Notes: generated by a model not told the origin, from the letters alone. Counted from the first letter of the stretch, positions 1-9,904 are shown. The stretch: 64,000 nt of DNA from Belliella pelovolcani (GCF_900156785.1 NZ_FTOP01000017.1:1-64000), one strand, 5' to 3'. Translations and numbers: made by a program.

Positions 1-161
1 TAGTCCGAGACACCCAAAAACACAAAATCAAATAATATAAGTCAATGAAATTCAATTACTTAATTTTCAACTAAAATATACCCGCACAAAACAGGAGCAA
101 ACCCTAATGAATATATAGGAAATGATCTTCCTAGATAATTCTTATCCAAATTATCAATCAA

Positions 162-332
162 TTAAAAAACCACCCAAATCGGGTGGTTTTTTGCTTTTCT
201 CTCTTTGTTAAATCTTTTCTGAGCTAACTCAATCTTCCAATGTTCTAATTTTTCAAAATGATTATACGCTTCTTTACAAGTAGCTTCAATTTCTAACACA
301 AAAGGGTGTTGTAAAACATTATCTAATAATGT
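162..332 (-). pseudogene. Possible C-terminal remnant of an unrecognised gene
   Basis: An open stretch of about 56 codons on the minus strand runs between two in-frame stops and has no ATG in frame. The conceptual peptide is charged and helix-like (it contains EATCKEAYNHFEKLEHW), unlike random AT-rich translation, and its stop codon overlaps the hairpin at 164-192. I do not recognise the family. It could be a decayed gene end or simply a chance open frame. In the rest of 1-427 I see nothing else supportable. Confidence 0.25.
164..192. terminator. Bidirectional intrinsic terminator
   Basis: A perfect 12-bp stem (AAAAAACCACCC pairing with GGGTGGTTTTTT) closes a 5-base loop, with T runs on both strands. 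It could end a transcript entering from left of the window, and also minus-strand transcription coming through the CoA-transferase operon. Confidence 0.6.
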
Positions 333-427
333 TTAAATATCAATTAATATCGATTTGTACTGAAAACCCAAGCTTAATTTCATTGCTGGCAAAGTTCCGT
401 ATATACATATTTTTCAATCACTAATCC

Positions 428-1720
428 TTACCTCACCGGATACACGTAGCTCCCAAATCTATCAATAATCGCTCTTTCTAATTCTTCTCTATGGTCAGGG
501 TGGGCGATATTCATGAGGGCGTAGGCTCTCTGTCTGAGGTTTTTGCCATAGAGGTAAGCTACCCCAAATTCTGTGACTACATAGTGCATGTGGGCTCTGG
601 TAGTTACTACACCAGCTCCTTGTTTTAGGAATGGAACGATTTTGCTTGCACCTCTTCTCGTAGCTGCGGAAAGCGCCATCACAGGCTTACCACCCTCAGA
701 CAATGCCGCTCCACGCATAAAGTCCATCTGACCTCCTACACCAGAATAATGATAGCTTCCGATTGAATCTGCACATACCTGACCTGTCAAATCCAGTTCT
801 AGGCAACTATTGATGGAGACTACTTTGGGATTTTTTCTGATGACTGCGGTATCATTGACATAAGCCGCTTCGTGGAAGGAAAAGATAGGGTTGTCATGGA
901 CCTTTTGGTACATTTCTTTATTTCCAATTGCAAAAGAAGTAACGATTTTGCCAGCGTGCTTTTTCTTGTAAGCGTTGGTGATAGCACCTGATTCTAGCAA
1001 TTCTATGACACCATTAGAGAACATTTCTGTATGAATACCGAGGTCTTTGTGCCCGGTTAGTTTTTTCAATACCGCATCAGGAATGGCGCCTATTCCCATC
1101 TGTAGCGTGGCCTTATCTTCAATCAATTCTGCTATATAAGAACCGATTTTCAATTCGTTTTCTCCGATTTTATCCCCATAGTTTACCTGTGGAAGATCCT
1201 CGTCCACTTCCACAGCGGCTGCAAATCTACTGAAGTGGATATGTCCATCTCCATGTGTTCTCGGCATTTGTTTGTTGACTTGAGCGATGATTACCTTGGC
1301 GGTTTCTATCGCAGGTTTGGCAATATCCACAGATACGCCCAAGGAGCAAAATCCATGTTCATCTGGCTCTGAGACATTGAGGATGGCTACATCAATGGGT
1401 AAGATATTATTTCTAAAAAGCCTTCCAATTTCACTCAAGAAAATTGGTACATACCCTCCTTGTTCGCTATTGACTGCCTGACGTACATTTTCTGATACAA
1501 ATAGTGAGTTCATAAAGAAGCTCCCAAGGCAATCAGGAGCAGCTAGAGGCATCTCTCCCAAAGTAGAAATCGATACGACTTCCACATTTCGCAATTCATC
1601 CTTTCTAGCAGCTAGCGCATGAAGCAAATGTGTCGGAGTGGCTGCACTTCCATGAATAAAAATTCTTTGGTCACTTTTGACATGTTTGACAGCTTCTGCT
1701 GCACTGATGTACTTAAACAT
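428..1720 (-). CDS. Acetyl-CoA hydrolase/transferase family protein
   Basis: This 430-residue protein has the layout of the acetyl-CoA hydrolase / 4-hydroxybutyrate CoA-transferase family, which moves CoA between short acyl-CoAs and free acids through a glutamyl-CoA intermediate. The HTEMFSNG segment near residue 235 holds the likely catalytic Glu, and the C-terminal YGKNLRQRAYALMNIAHPDHR block is typical of the family. It has no signal peptide, so it is cytosolic. It is the last gene of a leftward operon, starting two bases after the P-type ATPase stop. Acceptor and donor cannot be read from sequence; acetate, butyrate or 4-hydroxybutyrate are all possible. Its place behind an M50 protease, a cation ATPase and a Crp/Fnr-type box suggests a role in energy-limited conditions, which is inference. 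Confidence 0.85.
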   Translation of the reverse strand: MFKYISAAEAVKHVKSDQRIFIHGSAATPTHLLHALAARKDELRNVEVVSISTLGEMPLAAPDCLGSFFMNSLFVSENVRQAVNSEQGGYVPIFLSEIGRLFRNNILPIDVAILNVSEPDEHGFCSLGVSVDIAKPAIETAKVIIAQVNKQMPRTHGDGHIHFSRFAAAVEVDEDLPQVNYGDKIGENELKIGSYIAELIEDKATLQMGIGAIPDAVLKKLTGHKDLGIHTEMFSNGVIELLESGAITNAYKKKHAGKIVTSFAIGNKEMYQKVHDNPIFSFHEAAYVNDTAVIRKNPKVVSINSCLELDLTGQVCADSIGSYHYSGVGGQMDFMRGAALSEGGKPVMALSAATRRGASKIVPFLKQGAGVVTTRAHMHYVVTEFGVAYLYGKNLRQRAYALMNIAHPDHREELERAIIDRFGSYVYPVR

Positions 1721-1722
1721 AG

Positions 1723-4371
1723 TTATTTAGTTTTGTAGTTTTTGAAATATTTATAAAGCTCTCCTGCCCACAGGACAAGTGAGGATAAGGCAATCCAAGT
1801 GAGAAATTCGATAGGATTGACTGCTTTGAAGTTGAAAAGAGCAGCAAATACTGGAACTTCTATAATCAATACCTGAATGATAACGGAAAGGATTAAGGCA
1901 TAATTCACCCATTTGTTGCTGAACAATCCTATTTTGAAAATGGACTGATCAAGATTTCGCATGTTGAAGACATTGAATAATTGAGAAAACGCGATGACTA
2001 TAAAAACCATTGTTCTGGCTTTTTCTATCCCCAAAGGGAGATAGGATTTGAAAGCAAAAATGGCCAAGCCAGTCATGATAAGCGCATTGATCAAAAGAAA
2101 AGGAATGATATTTCTATTGATGATATTTTCTTTTGGACTGATAGGAGGGGAAGTAAGCTCTCGACCTTTGCCTTTTTCAGCTGCTAAGGCCTTGTCGCAA
2201 AATCCATCCGTAACAATATTGATCCAAAGAATCTGTGTCGCTGTCAATGGTAAAGGCAGACCAAATGAAATCGAAGTGATCAGGGTCAATATTTCCGCAA
2301 AATTTGTTGTGATCAAGAAGAAACTTGTTCTTCTGGCATTGTTGAATACGATTCTTCCCTGTTCGATGGCATGGACGATTGTTGAGAAATTATCATCCGC
2401 TAAAACCATCAATGAAGCGTCTTTGGCCACATCAGTACCCATGATACCCATAGCAATACCAATGTCTGCCTGCTTCAAGGCTGGAGCGTCATTGACACCA
2501 TCACCTGTCATCGCCACAAGCTCTCCCTCGGCTTGCAGTGCTTTGGCTATTTTCAACTTCATCAATGGAGTCAACCTAGAAAAAACATCGGCATTTTGCA
2601 CTGCGACTTTGAATTCCTCCTCAGACATGGCTTGAAGCTCTGAATCTGTATAGACCAATGTTCGACCTGCTTTGGCTATGCCTACTTTCTGAGCGATGGA
2701 AAGTGCCGTGCTAGCATGGTCACCAGTAGCCATGATGACTCTGATCCCTGCTTGGTGGCAGGAAGCTACAGCCGGAATTACCTCGGGTCTCGGAGGGTCC
2801 ATCATGCCTGCTATCCCAACAAACTCTAAGTATTCGTCCTTTTCTAGATTAATCCCCTTTTTTCTAGCCAAAGCAAGTACGCGAAGGCTGTCTTCTGACC
2901 AGGCTTGTATTTTTGAATGGATCTCTCTTTTATCATGCTCAGTCAACTCTTGAGACTCACCCTGATTATTGAGGAAAAAATGACATCTTTCTAAAATGGG
3001 TTCAGGTGCACCAATGTAAAAGCGTAATTCGTCTTGATCTTTTCTTACTAATGTTGATCTGAATTTCAATTCGGAACTGAAGGCAATGTCTTCAATGATC
3101 TTGAGAGTTCTTTTTTTGCCTGCTTTGTTAGCCAACACCAAAAAAGCAGCCTCAGTAGGGTCTCCGATGATGTTGATTTGGTCACTTTCCTTGATTTGGA
3201 TACTGGATTGATGGCAGTGGGCTGCGATTTCAAGGAGGGCATTGGCTCCAGCTATATCTTCTTTTTCACCGATAAATTCACCCGTACTATCCCAACCTTC
3301 TCCACTGACTTCAATGTCAGATTTGCCTAAGCCCCAGATTTTTTTGATGGTCATGGTGTTCTGAGTGAGGGTTCCGGTCTTGTCAGTGATGATGGTGCTG
3401 ACTGATCCCAGACTTTCTGTAGCTGTCATTTCGCGGATGATGGCATTTTTTTGAGACATCCTATAGGAACCTACTGCTAAGACAATAGAAAGTACGGCCG
3501 GCAAGCCTTCAGGAATAGCGGATACCAAAGCAGCAATGGAAATTAAAAGTAGCTCACTAGTCTCTACTTCTAACACAAAGTAGCCAACCACAAATAAAAT
3601 AAGTGCACTCCCAATTGCTAAATAGGCCATCTGAAGCGCTAGCTTGTCAGTCTTATTTTGGAAGTTTGTCTTCTTAGGAAGAATACTCTTCAAACTTGAG
3701 GCAATTTGCCCTATCTGAGTGCCTAATCCAGTAGAGGTGACCACAGCTCTGATACTACCACTGGCTACGAATGTACTCTTCCATACCATGTTTTTCTGGT
3801 CTGAAAATCCGCATGCCTCTAAGTGTTGCTTTTCTGATTTCTGAACAGGAACAGACTCTCCAGTCAGGGAAGCTTCTGCTGTCCTTGCATTTTTCTCGTA
3901 AATGATCCGTGCATCGGCTGGAACAATATCTCCCTCTTCCAAGGCAATAATATCTCCAGGGACTAATTCCTCTGAGTTGATGCTGATTAAATTGCCATTT
4001 CTAATAACCTTGCATTTCGGAACCAACAGCCCTTTCAATGCTGCTAAGGCACCCTCTGCTTTGTATTCTTGGACAAATCCTATGATGGCATTGATCAGGA
4101 TGATACCCAGTATCACATAGACATCAATATAATGCGCAGTGGCATAGGATATACCAGCGGCAATCAGCAGGATATAAACCATCAAATGGTTGAATTGCTT
4201 GATGATTAGCTTTAATAGTGATTTCTTTGCTGGATCTGGAAGACTGTTTTTACCAAATTTGGCAAGTCGCAAACTAGCTTCTGCATCAGTTAACCCTTCG
4301 GTACTTGATTTTAATCCCTCTAGAATTTCTTCTGCTGGTTTTAAATAAGGATCTTTAATTGTCTCAATCAT
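1723..4371 (-). CDS. Calcium-type cation-transporting P-type ATPase (P2)
   Basis: An 882-residue P2-type ATPase with all hallmark motifs: the actuator TGES, the phosphorylation site DKTGTLT near residue 330, and the hinge TGDGVNDAP near 620. The membrane sites resemble those of SERCA: PEGLP in TM4, NFAE in TM5 and NIVTDG in TM6 keep the Glu, Asn, Glu, Asn and Asp Ca2+ ligands known for that family. It most likely exports Ca2+ (or Mn2+) from the cytosol. TM6 reads TDGFCD where Ca2+ pumps usually have TDGLPA, an unusual Cys-Asp pair. The start overlaps the upstream M50 protease gene by 8 bp, implying translational coupling. Ion specificity is inferred from the ligands. Confidence 0.9.
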   Translation of the reverse strand: MIETIKDPYLKPAEEILEGLKSSTEGLTDAEASLRLAKFGKNSLPDPAKKSLLKLIIKQFNHLMVYILLIAAGISYATAHYIDVYVILGIILINAIIGFVQEYKAEGALAALKGLLVPKCKVIRNGNLISINSEELVPGDIIALEEGDIVPADARIIYEKNARTAEASLTGESVPVQKSEKQHLEACGFSDQKNMVWKSTFVASGSIRAVVTSTGLGTQIGQIASSLKSILPKKTNFQNKTDKLALQMAYLAIGSALILFVVGYFVLEVETSELLLISIAALVSAIPEGLPAVLSIVLAVGSYRMSQKNAIIREMTATESLGSVSTIITDKTGTLTQNTMTIKKIWGLGKSDIEVSGEGWDSTGEFIGEKEDIAGANALLEIAAHCHQSSIQIKESDQINIIGDPTEAAFLVLANKAGKKRTLKIIEDIAFSSELKFRSTLVRKDQDELRFYIGAPEPILERCHFFLNNQGESQELTEHDKREIHSKIQAWSEDSLRVLALARKKGINLEKDEYLEFVGIAGMMDPPRPEVIPAVASCHQAGIRVIMATGDHASTALSIAQKVGIAKAGRTLVYTDSELQAMSEEEFKVAVQNADVFSRLTPLMKLKIAKALQAEGELVAMTGDGVNDAPALKQADIGIAMGIMGTDVAKDASLMVLADDNFSTIVHAIEQGRIVFNNARRTSFFLITTNFAEILTLITSISFGLPLPLTATQILWINIVTDGFCDKALAAEKGKGRELTSPPISPKENIINRNIIPFLLINALIMTGLAIFAFKSYLPLGIEKARTMVFIVIAFSQLFNVFNMRNLDQSIFKIGLFSNKWVNYALILSVIIQVLIIEVPVFAALFNFKAVNPIEFLTWIALSSLVLWAGELYKYFKNYKTK

Positions 4372-5446
4372 TAGAAAGCGCAGATTTTACTAGAATAAAT
4401 TCAGTGATATTTTCTTGATCGAGAATGCCTAAAAAGTGGCCGTTTTCGATCACAAAGGCTACCTTTCTTTGCTTGGTCATCATATTTCGCCATGCTTCTT
4501 CTAGCGATTCTTCTGTTTCTATCTTGAATGGATTGAAGTCAGTTACTTCTTCAATTTTCAGGTTTGAACCACCCTCTTTTAGTCCTTGTATGATTTGATC
4601 TTTACTCAGCGTGCCTACAGCCACATCATCTTTGACAACTACAAAATGTGTCGCTTGACTATCCAGTAGTTTTTCTGTGGCTTTAGATAGGGGGGCATCA
4701 TAAGCTAAGATTTGAAATTTGAGCATCATGGCATCTTTTACCTTAAAACCTTTCAAAAAGCTGGCTTGCGATGTATGGTTCACCTCGGCAGCAGCCCCAA
4801 GGAAAATGAAGATGCCTATCAAAACCAAGATGGGGTTATTGAACAGTCCGTAGAATACAAAAGCAATAGCTAAAAGTTGACCTATGCTTCCAGCAATTCG
4901 AGTAGCTTTGGCTCTAGGAAGTCTTATGGCTAGAAATGCTCTTAAAACTCTTCCTCCATCCATAGGAAATGCGGGGAGCATATTGAAAAGCGCAAGGATC
5001 AAATTGGCTGACGCTAAATAAAGAATCATGGTACTTCCATTGATGTTTAAGTTTTCTAAACGCTCAAGGTCATACCCAGTAAAAGCTAGGATTATTGAGA
5101 GGATAACAAAAATCCCGATATTCACTAGAGGTCCAGCTATTGCAACCCATAGTTCTTGCTTTGGCTCTTCAGGGATTTTTTCGAGCCTCGCAAGGCCTCC
5201 GATAGGAAGTAGGGTGATGTCCTTTGTGTTGATGCCGTATTTCTGGGCAGCCAGCGCATGTCCAAATTCATGGAGAATCACGCAGAAGAATAGTCCAAAC
5301 ACAAATAAAAGAGTCCATAGTATATCTTCTACAGGAGTATTAGCCCTAAGATTCGATATGATAATCCAGAGTAAGAGCAAAGAAAATGTCCAATGAATAA
5401 AAACTTTTACACGTTTATAGGTGCCTAGGTAGAGGGATAGCTTCAT
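4364..5446 (-). CDS. M50 site-2 protease family protein with CBS domain pair
   Basis: A 360-residue polytopic membrane metalloprotease. HEFGH at about residue 60 gives the zinc-binding HExxH, and the later NMLPAFPMDGGR gives the third zinc ligand (Asp) in the NPDG-like motif. Four to six hydrophobic segments fill residues 15-215. Residues 230-355 form two CBS repeats, a pair that usually senses adenine nucleotides. Site-2 proteases of this type cut membrane-bound regulators inside the bilayer. This is the same architecture as mycobacterial Rip3-like and archaeal S2P-CBS proteins. It is the first gene of the leftward operon, about 60 bp downstream of a -7-like promoter with a Crp/Fnr-type box. 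The substrate is unknown; no anti-sigma factor lies nearby. Confidence 0.88.
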   Translation of the reverse strand: MKLSLYLGTYKRVKVFIHWTFSLLLLWIIISNLRANTPVEDILWTLLFVFGLFFCVILHEFGHALAAQKYGINTKDITLLPIGGLARLEKIPEEPKQELWVAIAGPLVNIGIFVILSIILAFTGYDLERLENLNINGSTMILYLASANLILALFNMLPAFPMDGGRVLRAFLAIRLPRAKATRIAGSIGQLLAIAFVFYGLFNNPILVLIGIFIFLGAAAEVNHTSQASFLKGFKVKDAMMLKFQILAYDAPLSKATEKLLDSQATHFVVVKDDVAVGTLSKDQIIQGLKEGGSNLKIEEVTDFNPFKIETEESLEEAWRNMMTKQRKVAFVIENGHFLGILDQENITEFILVKSALSND

Positions 5447-5505
5447 GGTGCTTAGATTTATTTACTAACGAATCTTTAAGATAAGCATTAGAATTTTTCT
5501 TTGCA

Positions 5506-5548
5506 CAAAGTACGCTCAATTCTGGTGTGATTTTCATGACAAAAATCA
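5506..5548 (-). promoter_or_regulatory. Promoter with Crp/Fnr-type box for the M50/P-ATPase/CoA-transferase operon
   Basis: On the minus strand a TACTTTG (5512-5506) resembles the Bacteroidota -7 element. Its upstream side lacks a TTG at the usual 21-bp spacing, as expected for an activator-dependent promoter. The box TGA-N6-TCA (5537-5548, TGACAAAAATCA on plus) is centred 36.5 bases from the final G of the -7 element, which puts it near -41. The same box, flank and spacing recur before the universal stress protein gene. The rest of the 349-bp gap 5447-5795 is AT-rich; I saw no cobalamin riboswitch before icmF in it. Confidence 0.55.
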
Positions 5549-5795
5549 GTTAATAAGCTGATTTCACTTATTCTTAAAATATTATATTTTGTTTTGAATG
5601 ACTTTGCATTATTTGTTTTGTTTTTGGAATCACCAAGAAATGAATCGCTTATTCAGAATAATATTTCGAAATCCTTGTCTTATCTTACTGATTGAGTCTT
5701 CTATTTTTCTTATATTCGCAAGCACATTCAAAAAGCATTAAAACGAAAGCTACAATAGTTTTTGATATTAAAAGAAATAAACCCAATTCATTGAT

Positions 5796-8700
5796 ATGTC
5801 AGTTACTTCAGAGATTTATAAACCACAAAATCATATTCGGATTGTCACCGCTGCGTCCTTATTTGATGGCCATGATGCTGCCATCAATATAATGCGCAGG
5901 ATCATCCAAGCTACAGGTTGTGAGGTGATCCATTTAGGGCACAATAGGTCAGTTCAGGAAATCGTAGACTGCGCGATCCAAGAAGATGTACAGGCTATTG
6001 CCATTACTTCTTACCAAGGTGGCCATGTGGAATTTTTCAAATACATGTATGATTTACTCCATGAAAAAGGAGCAGGGCATATCAAGATCTTTGGTGGAGG
6101 AGGAGGTACAATTCTCCCTGAAGAAATCAAGGAATTGCATCAGTATGGCATTACCAGAATCTATGCCCCTGATGATGGGAGAGCGATGGGGCTGCAGGGG
6201 ATGATCAATGATTTGGTTCAAAAATCAGATTTTCCAGTTGGAGACAATCATAAGGGTCTAGATAGCCTAGACAAGACAGATAAAAAGGAGTTGGGTAGGT
6301 TGATCTCTGCAGCTGAGAATTTTCCAGAGGAAAGCAAAGAACTTTTGGCTCAGATCAGAGTAAAGGCTAGTGAAAGCAAGACTCCTGTGCTCGGAATCAC
6401 TGGAACTGGAGGAGCAGGTAAGTCTTCACTGGTAGATGAATTGGTAAGAAGGTTCTTGATTGATTTCAAGGATAAAAATATGGCTATCATTTCCGTAGAT
6501 CCTTCCAAGAGAAAAACTGGTGGAGCCTTGCTTGGCGATAGGATTCGTATGAATGCCATCAATCACCCAAATATTTACATGCGCTCCTTGGCTACAAGAC
6601 AGTCCAACTTAGCCTTGTCAAAGTATGTGCAAGATGCGGTTGATATTGTCAAAGCAGCTGATTTTGACTTGATCATCTTAGAAACTTCAGGAATTGGTCA
6701 GTCCGATACAGAGATCATTGAGCATTCTGATATGTCACTCTATGTGATGACACCTGAGTATGGTGCAGCTACACAGCTGGAGAAAATCGACATGTTGGAT
6801 TTTGCTGATGTGATTGCCTTGAATAAGTTTGATAAAAGGGGCGCGCAAGATGCACTTCGAGATGTCAAGAAGCAATATAAACGTAATCACAACCTTTGGG
6901 ACATAGCTGACGAGGATATTCCAGTATTCGGAACCATCGCGTCTCAATTCAATGACCCAGGTATGAATAGCTTGTACAAGGCTATCATCAATAAACTAAA
7001 AGAAAAAACTGGGGTTGACTTGAACACTTCGTTTGAAGTTACGGGAGAAATGTCTGAGAAGATTTACATAATTCCTCCTGCTAGAACTAGGTATCTATCT
7101 GAGATTTCTGAGAATAACAGGAACTATGACAAGTGGGTAGCGGATCAAAAGGAAGTTGCTCAAAAGTTATATAGCATTCAAAAATCTATAGAAGCCATTC
7201 AAAATACCCAAGTAGGGGATAAAGATAGGTTGGTCAAGGAACTCCAAGAAGTCTATGCTGAAGTGGAGCTAGAGCTGGATCCAAAGAATAAGAAATGGCT
7301 AGAGGAATGGCCAGCCAAATCACAACAATACAGAGATGAGTACTATTTATTCAAAGTGAGAGATAAGGAAATCAAGGTAAAAACGTATACCACTTCTTTG
7401 TCTGGTAGCAGCATTCCAAAGGTGTCCCTTCCTCGATACGAAGCTTGGGGAGATTTACTAAAATGGGGGCTAACAGAGAATGTTCCTGGAGAGTTTCCTT
7501 ACACATCTGGCGTATTCCCTTTCAAAAGAGAAGGAGAGGATCCTACAAGGATGTTTGCTGGGGAAGGTGGGCCAGAGCGTACCAATAAGCGTTTCCACTA
7601 TGTTTCCAAAGGGCTGCCTGCAAAGCGGCTTTCTACAGCTTTTGACTCGGTGACCCTGTATGGCGAAGACCCTGACTATAGACCTGATATCTATGGGAAG
7701 ATAGGAAACTCGGGAGTGAACATTTGCTGCTTAGATGACGCTAAGAAGCTTTATTCTGGTTTCAATTTAGCAGATCCAATGACCTCTGTGTCTATGACCA
7801 TAAATGGACCTGCGGCGACAATGACAGCGTTCTTTATGAATGCCGCAATTGATCAACAGTGTGAACTTTATATCAAGGAAAATGGCTTGGAAGAAGAGGT
7901 AAATGCTAAAATTGAGGCGATTTACAAAGAAAAGGGGATTCCAAGACCTACTTACAATGCCCCAATTCCAGAGGGTAATGATGGGTTGGGTTTGATGTTG
8001 CTTGGTGTAACGGGGGATGAAGTACTGCCTGCGGAAGTTTATGCCAAGATCAAAGCTGAAACTGTCGCCAAAGTAAGAGGAACCGTGCAAGCGGATATTC
8101 TGAAGGAGGATCAAGCGCAGAACACTTGTATTTTCTCTACAGAGTTTTCCTTGAGACTGATGGGTGATGTGCAGCAGTATTTCATAGAAAATCAAATCAG
8201 AAACTTCTATTCTGTATCTATTTCAGGATATCACATAGCAGAAGCAGGAGCCAACCCAATTACTCAATTAGCGCTGACCCTATCCAATGGTTTCACTTAT
8301 GTAGAGTACTATGTATCTAGAGGTATGGATATTAATAAATTTGCTCCAAACCTCTCTTTCTTCTTCTCCAATGGAATCGATCCTGAGTATGCAGTGATCG
8401 GTAGAGTGGCCAGAAGAATCTGGGCCAAAGCCATGAAACTGAAGTACAATGCCAACGAACGATCTCAAATGTTGAAATACCATATACAGACTTCTGGGCG
8501 GTCATTGCATGCACAAGAGATCGATTTCAATGATATCAGAACGACCCTACAAGCACTTTATGCAATCTACGATAACTGTAACTCGCTACATACCAATGCT
8601 TATGATGAGGCGATCACTACCCCTACGGAAGCATCAGTAAGAAGAGCAATGGCGATTCAGCTGATCATCAACAAAGAGCTTGGATTGGCTAAGAATGAAA

Positions 8701-9176
8701 ACCCACTTCAAGGCGCCTTCATCATAGAAGAGCTGACCGACTTGGTAGAAGAAGCTGTCTACGCTGAGTTTGACAGAATCACTGAGCGTGGAGGTGTACT
8801 AGGCGCAATGGAAACCATGTACCAAAGAGGAAAGATTCAAGAGGAAAGCCTGCATTACGAGATGTTGAAGCATACTGGAGAGTATCCGATTATCGGGGTG
8901 AATACCTTCCTTTCTTCAGAAGGTTCCCCTACAGTGACACCTGGAGAAGTGATCCGTGCAACTATCGACGAAAAGGAAGCACAAATCACTACTTTGAATA
9001 GTTTACACAAAAGAAATGAAGACCAGTCAGCTGCTTGGTTGAGAAAATTGCAAGAAGCAGCGATCAAAAATGAAAATATCTTCGCTCAACTCATGGATGC
9101 AGCCAAATACTGTTCTCTTGGACAAATTACCAATGCCCTTTATGAAGTAGGTGGCCAGTATAGGAGAAATATGTAG
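5796..9176 (+). CDS. icmF: Fused isobutyryl-CoA mutase IcmF
   Basis: A 1126-residue fused adenosylcobalamin enzyme that interconverts isobutyryl-CoA and n-butyryl-CoA. Domains in order are: a B12-binding domain (about 10-145, with DGHDAA supplying the cobalt-ligating His and a later SYQGGH); a MeaI-type GTPase chaperone (about 190-420, P-loop GTGGAGKSS near 200); a linker; and the acyl-CoA mutase TIM barrel (about 550-1126). Where methylmalonyl-CoA mutase has its substrate-contacting Tyr89 and Arg207, this protein has Phe (GVFPF) and Gln (QAQNT). That is the pattern known for isobutyryl-CoA mutases, so IcmF is preferred over methylmalonyl-CoA mutase. Length matches characterised IcmF. The ATG at 5796 begins just before the B12 fold. 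Some IcmF enzymes also act on isovaleryl/pivalyl-CoA; that cannot be judged here. Confidence 0.93.
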   Translation: MSVTSEIYKPQNHIRIVTAASLFDGHDAAINIMRRIIQATGCEVIHLGHNRSVQEIVDCAIQEDVQAIAITSYQGGHVEFFKYMYDLLHEKGAGHIKIFGGGGGTILPEEIKELHQYGITRIYAPDDGRAMGLQGMINDLVQKSDFPVGDNHKGLDSLDKTDKKELGRLISAAENFPEESKELLAQIRVKASESKTPVLGITGTGGAGKSSLVDELVRRFLIDFKDKNMAIISVDPSKRKTGGALLGDRIRMNAINHPNIYMRSLATRQSNLALSKYVQDAVDIVKAADFDLIILETSGIGQSDTEIIEHSDMSLYVMTPEYGAATQLEKIDMLDFADVIALNKFDKRGAQDALRDVKKQYKRNHNLWDIADEDIPVFGTIASQFNDPGMNSLYKAIINKLKEKTGVDLNTSFEVTGEMSEKIYIIPPARTRYLSEISENNRNYDKWVADQKEVAQKLYSIQKSIEAIQNTQVGDKDRLVKELQEVYAEVELELDPKNKKWLEEWPAKSQQYRDEYYLFKVRDKEIKVKTYTTSLSGSSIPKVSLPRYEAWGDLLKWGLTENVPGEFPYTSGVFPFKREGEDPTRMFAGEGGPERTNKRFHYVSKGLPAKRLSTAFDSVTLYGEDPDYRPDIYGKIGNSGVNICCLDDAKKLYSGFNLADPMTSVSMTINGPAATMTAFFMNAAIDQQCELYIKENGLEEEVNAKIEAIYKEKGIPRPTYNAPIPEGNDGLGLMLLGVTGDEVLPAEVYAKIKAETVAKVRGTVQADILKEDQAQNTCIFSTEFSLRLMGDVQQYFIENQIRNFYSVSISGYHIAEAGANPITQLALTLSNGFTYVEYYVSRGMDINKFAPNLSFFFSNGIDPEYAVIGRVARRIWAKAMKLKYNANERSQMLKYHIQTSGRSLHAQEIDFNDIRTTLQALYAIYDNCNSLHTNAYDEAITTPTEASVRRAMAIQLIINKELGLAKNENPLQGAFIIEELTDLVEEAVYAEFDRITERGGVLGAMETMYQRGKIQEESLHYEMLKHTGEYPIIGVNTFLSSEGSPTVTPGEVIRATIDEKEAQITTLNSLHKRNEDQSAAWLRKLQEAAIKNENIFAQLMDAAKYCSLGQITNALYEVGGQYRRNM

Positions 9177-9251
9177 TGAAGGATGAAAGAGGAAGGATGA
9201 TGGGTTGTATGAGTTTGGAAGGTGGAAATTAGAATTTAGAATCTTTAAGTT

Positions 9252-9668
9252 ATGAGTAAGAGAAGTGTTACAGTACGCATGAAAGCGGACTACGAATATG
9301 AAGCTGTCAATCAACAGGGCAATAAGGTGGAGATAGACATGTATGATGCGCCAAATAAGCAAGCACAATCCCCAATGGATCTACTGCTATCTGCATTAGC
9401 AGGCTGTGGATCTGTAGATGCGGTGGTGATGATGAAGAAAAAGCGTAAAACGATAGTCGACTTTTATGTAGAAGCAGAAGGAGATAGAAATGATGGGATT
9501 CCTGCATTTTATAAAAGTATCCACTTGAAATTTGTCTTGGTTTCACCGGATGCCACAGAAGAAGAGTTTGCCAAGGTAGTAGCTTTGTCGGTAGATAAGT
9601 ATTGTTCAGTGGCTTCATCTTTGAAATCCGAAATTACTTACAGTTCAGAAGTAAAAAGACCAGCATGA
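9252..9668 (+). CDS. OsmC family peroxiredoxin-like protein
   Basis: A 138-residue OsmC/Ohr-fold protein. The two conserved redox cysteines are visible: one in ALAGCGS (near residue 56) and one in VDKYCSVASSL (near 118). Family members reduce organic hydroperoxides in the cytosol; the general OsmC subgroup (YhfA-like) is less well defined than Ohr. The MDLLLSALAGC helix is characteristic. Its stop overlaps the start of the following 79-codon gene in an ATGA, so the two are probably translationally coupled. It lies 75 bp after icmF in a purine-rich spacer without a clear terminator and could be read from the icmF promoter. Confidence 0.88.
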   Translation: MSKRSVTVRMKADYEYEAVNQQGNKVEIDMYDAPNKQAQSPMDLLLSALAGCGSVDAVVMMKKKRKTIVDFYVEAEGDRNDGIPAFYKSIHLKFVLVSPDATEEEFAKVVALSVDKYCSVASSLKSEITYSSEVKRPA

Positions 9669-9904
9669 GAGTAGTGCAGGAGTTTGTCAAGGACGATATC
9701 AGGATATCCATATTCTCTTGGAATAATAAATATTTAATCAAATTTGAGCTTGGTCCGATGGAGCAAACTTTCAAGATTCCAGAAATGGATGTCCTTGATG
9801 AGACTGACTTGAATACTTTCTATGAATCAGATTTTTTTGAAGCTGTCAAGTTGAGATTCAAAGAAATGGGACAATCATTTCAAAAACAGCTTGAAAATCT
9901 TTAG
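9665..9904 (+). CDS. Small conserved-looking protein of unknown function
   Basis: A 79-residue soluble protein starting at the ATG inside the ATGA overlap with osmC. A longer in-frame reading from 9602 exists but lies wholly within osmC, so the 9665 start is preferred. The product is acidic, with an N-terminal half predicted as beta strands (KDDIRISIFSWNNKYLIKFE) and a helical C-terminus. It has no cysteines, signal peptide or membrane segment. I do not recognise a named family. The tight coupling suggests it is co-expressed with OsmC in roughly equal amounts. Confidence 0.7.
   Translation: MRVVQEFVKDDIRISIFSWNNKYLIKFELGPMEQTFKIPEMDVLDETDLNTFYESDFFEAVKLRFKEMGQSFQKQLENL

Noticed and set aside
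2048-2635. 195-codon open frame opposite the P-type ATPase
   Set aside because: It is antisense to a strongly conserved coding sequence and shows no domain or signal.
5549-5795. Cobalamin riboswitch before icmF
   Set aside because: The region was checked because IcmF uses B12, but I saw no B12-box-like core; it is only AT-rich.
7767-8195. 142-codon open frame opposite icmF
   Set aside because: It is a shadow of the mutase coding sequence with unlikely composition (rich in Cys, His and Arg).
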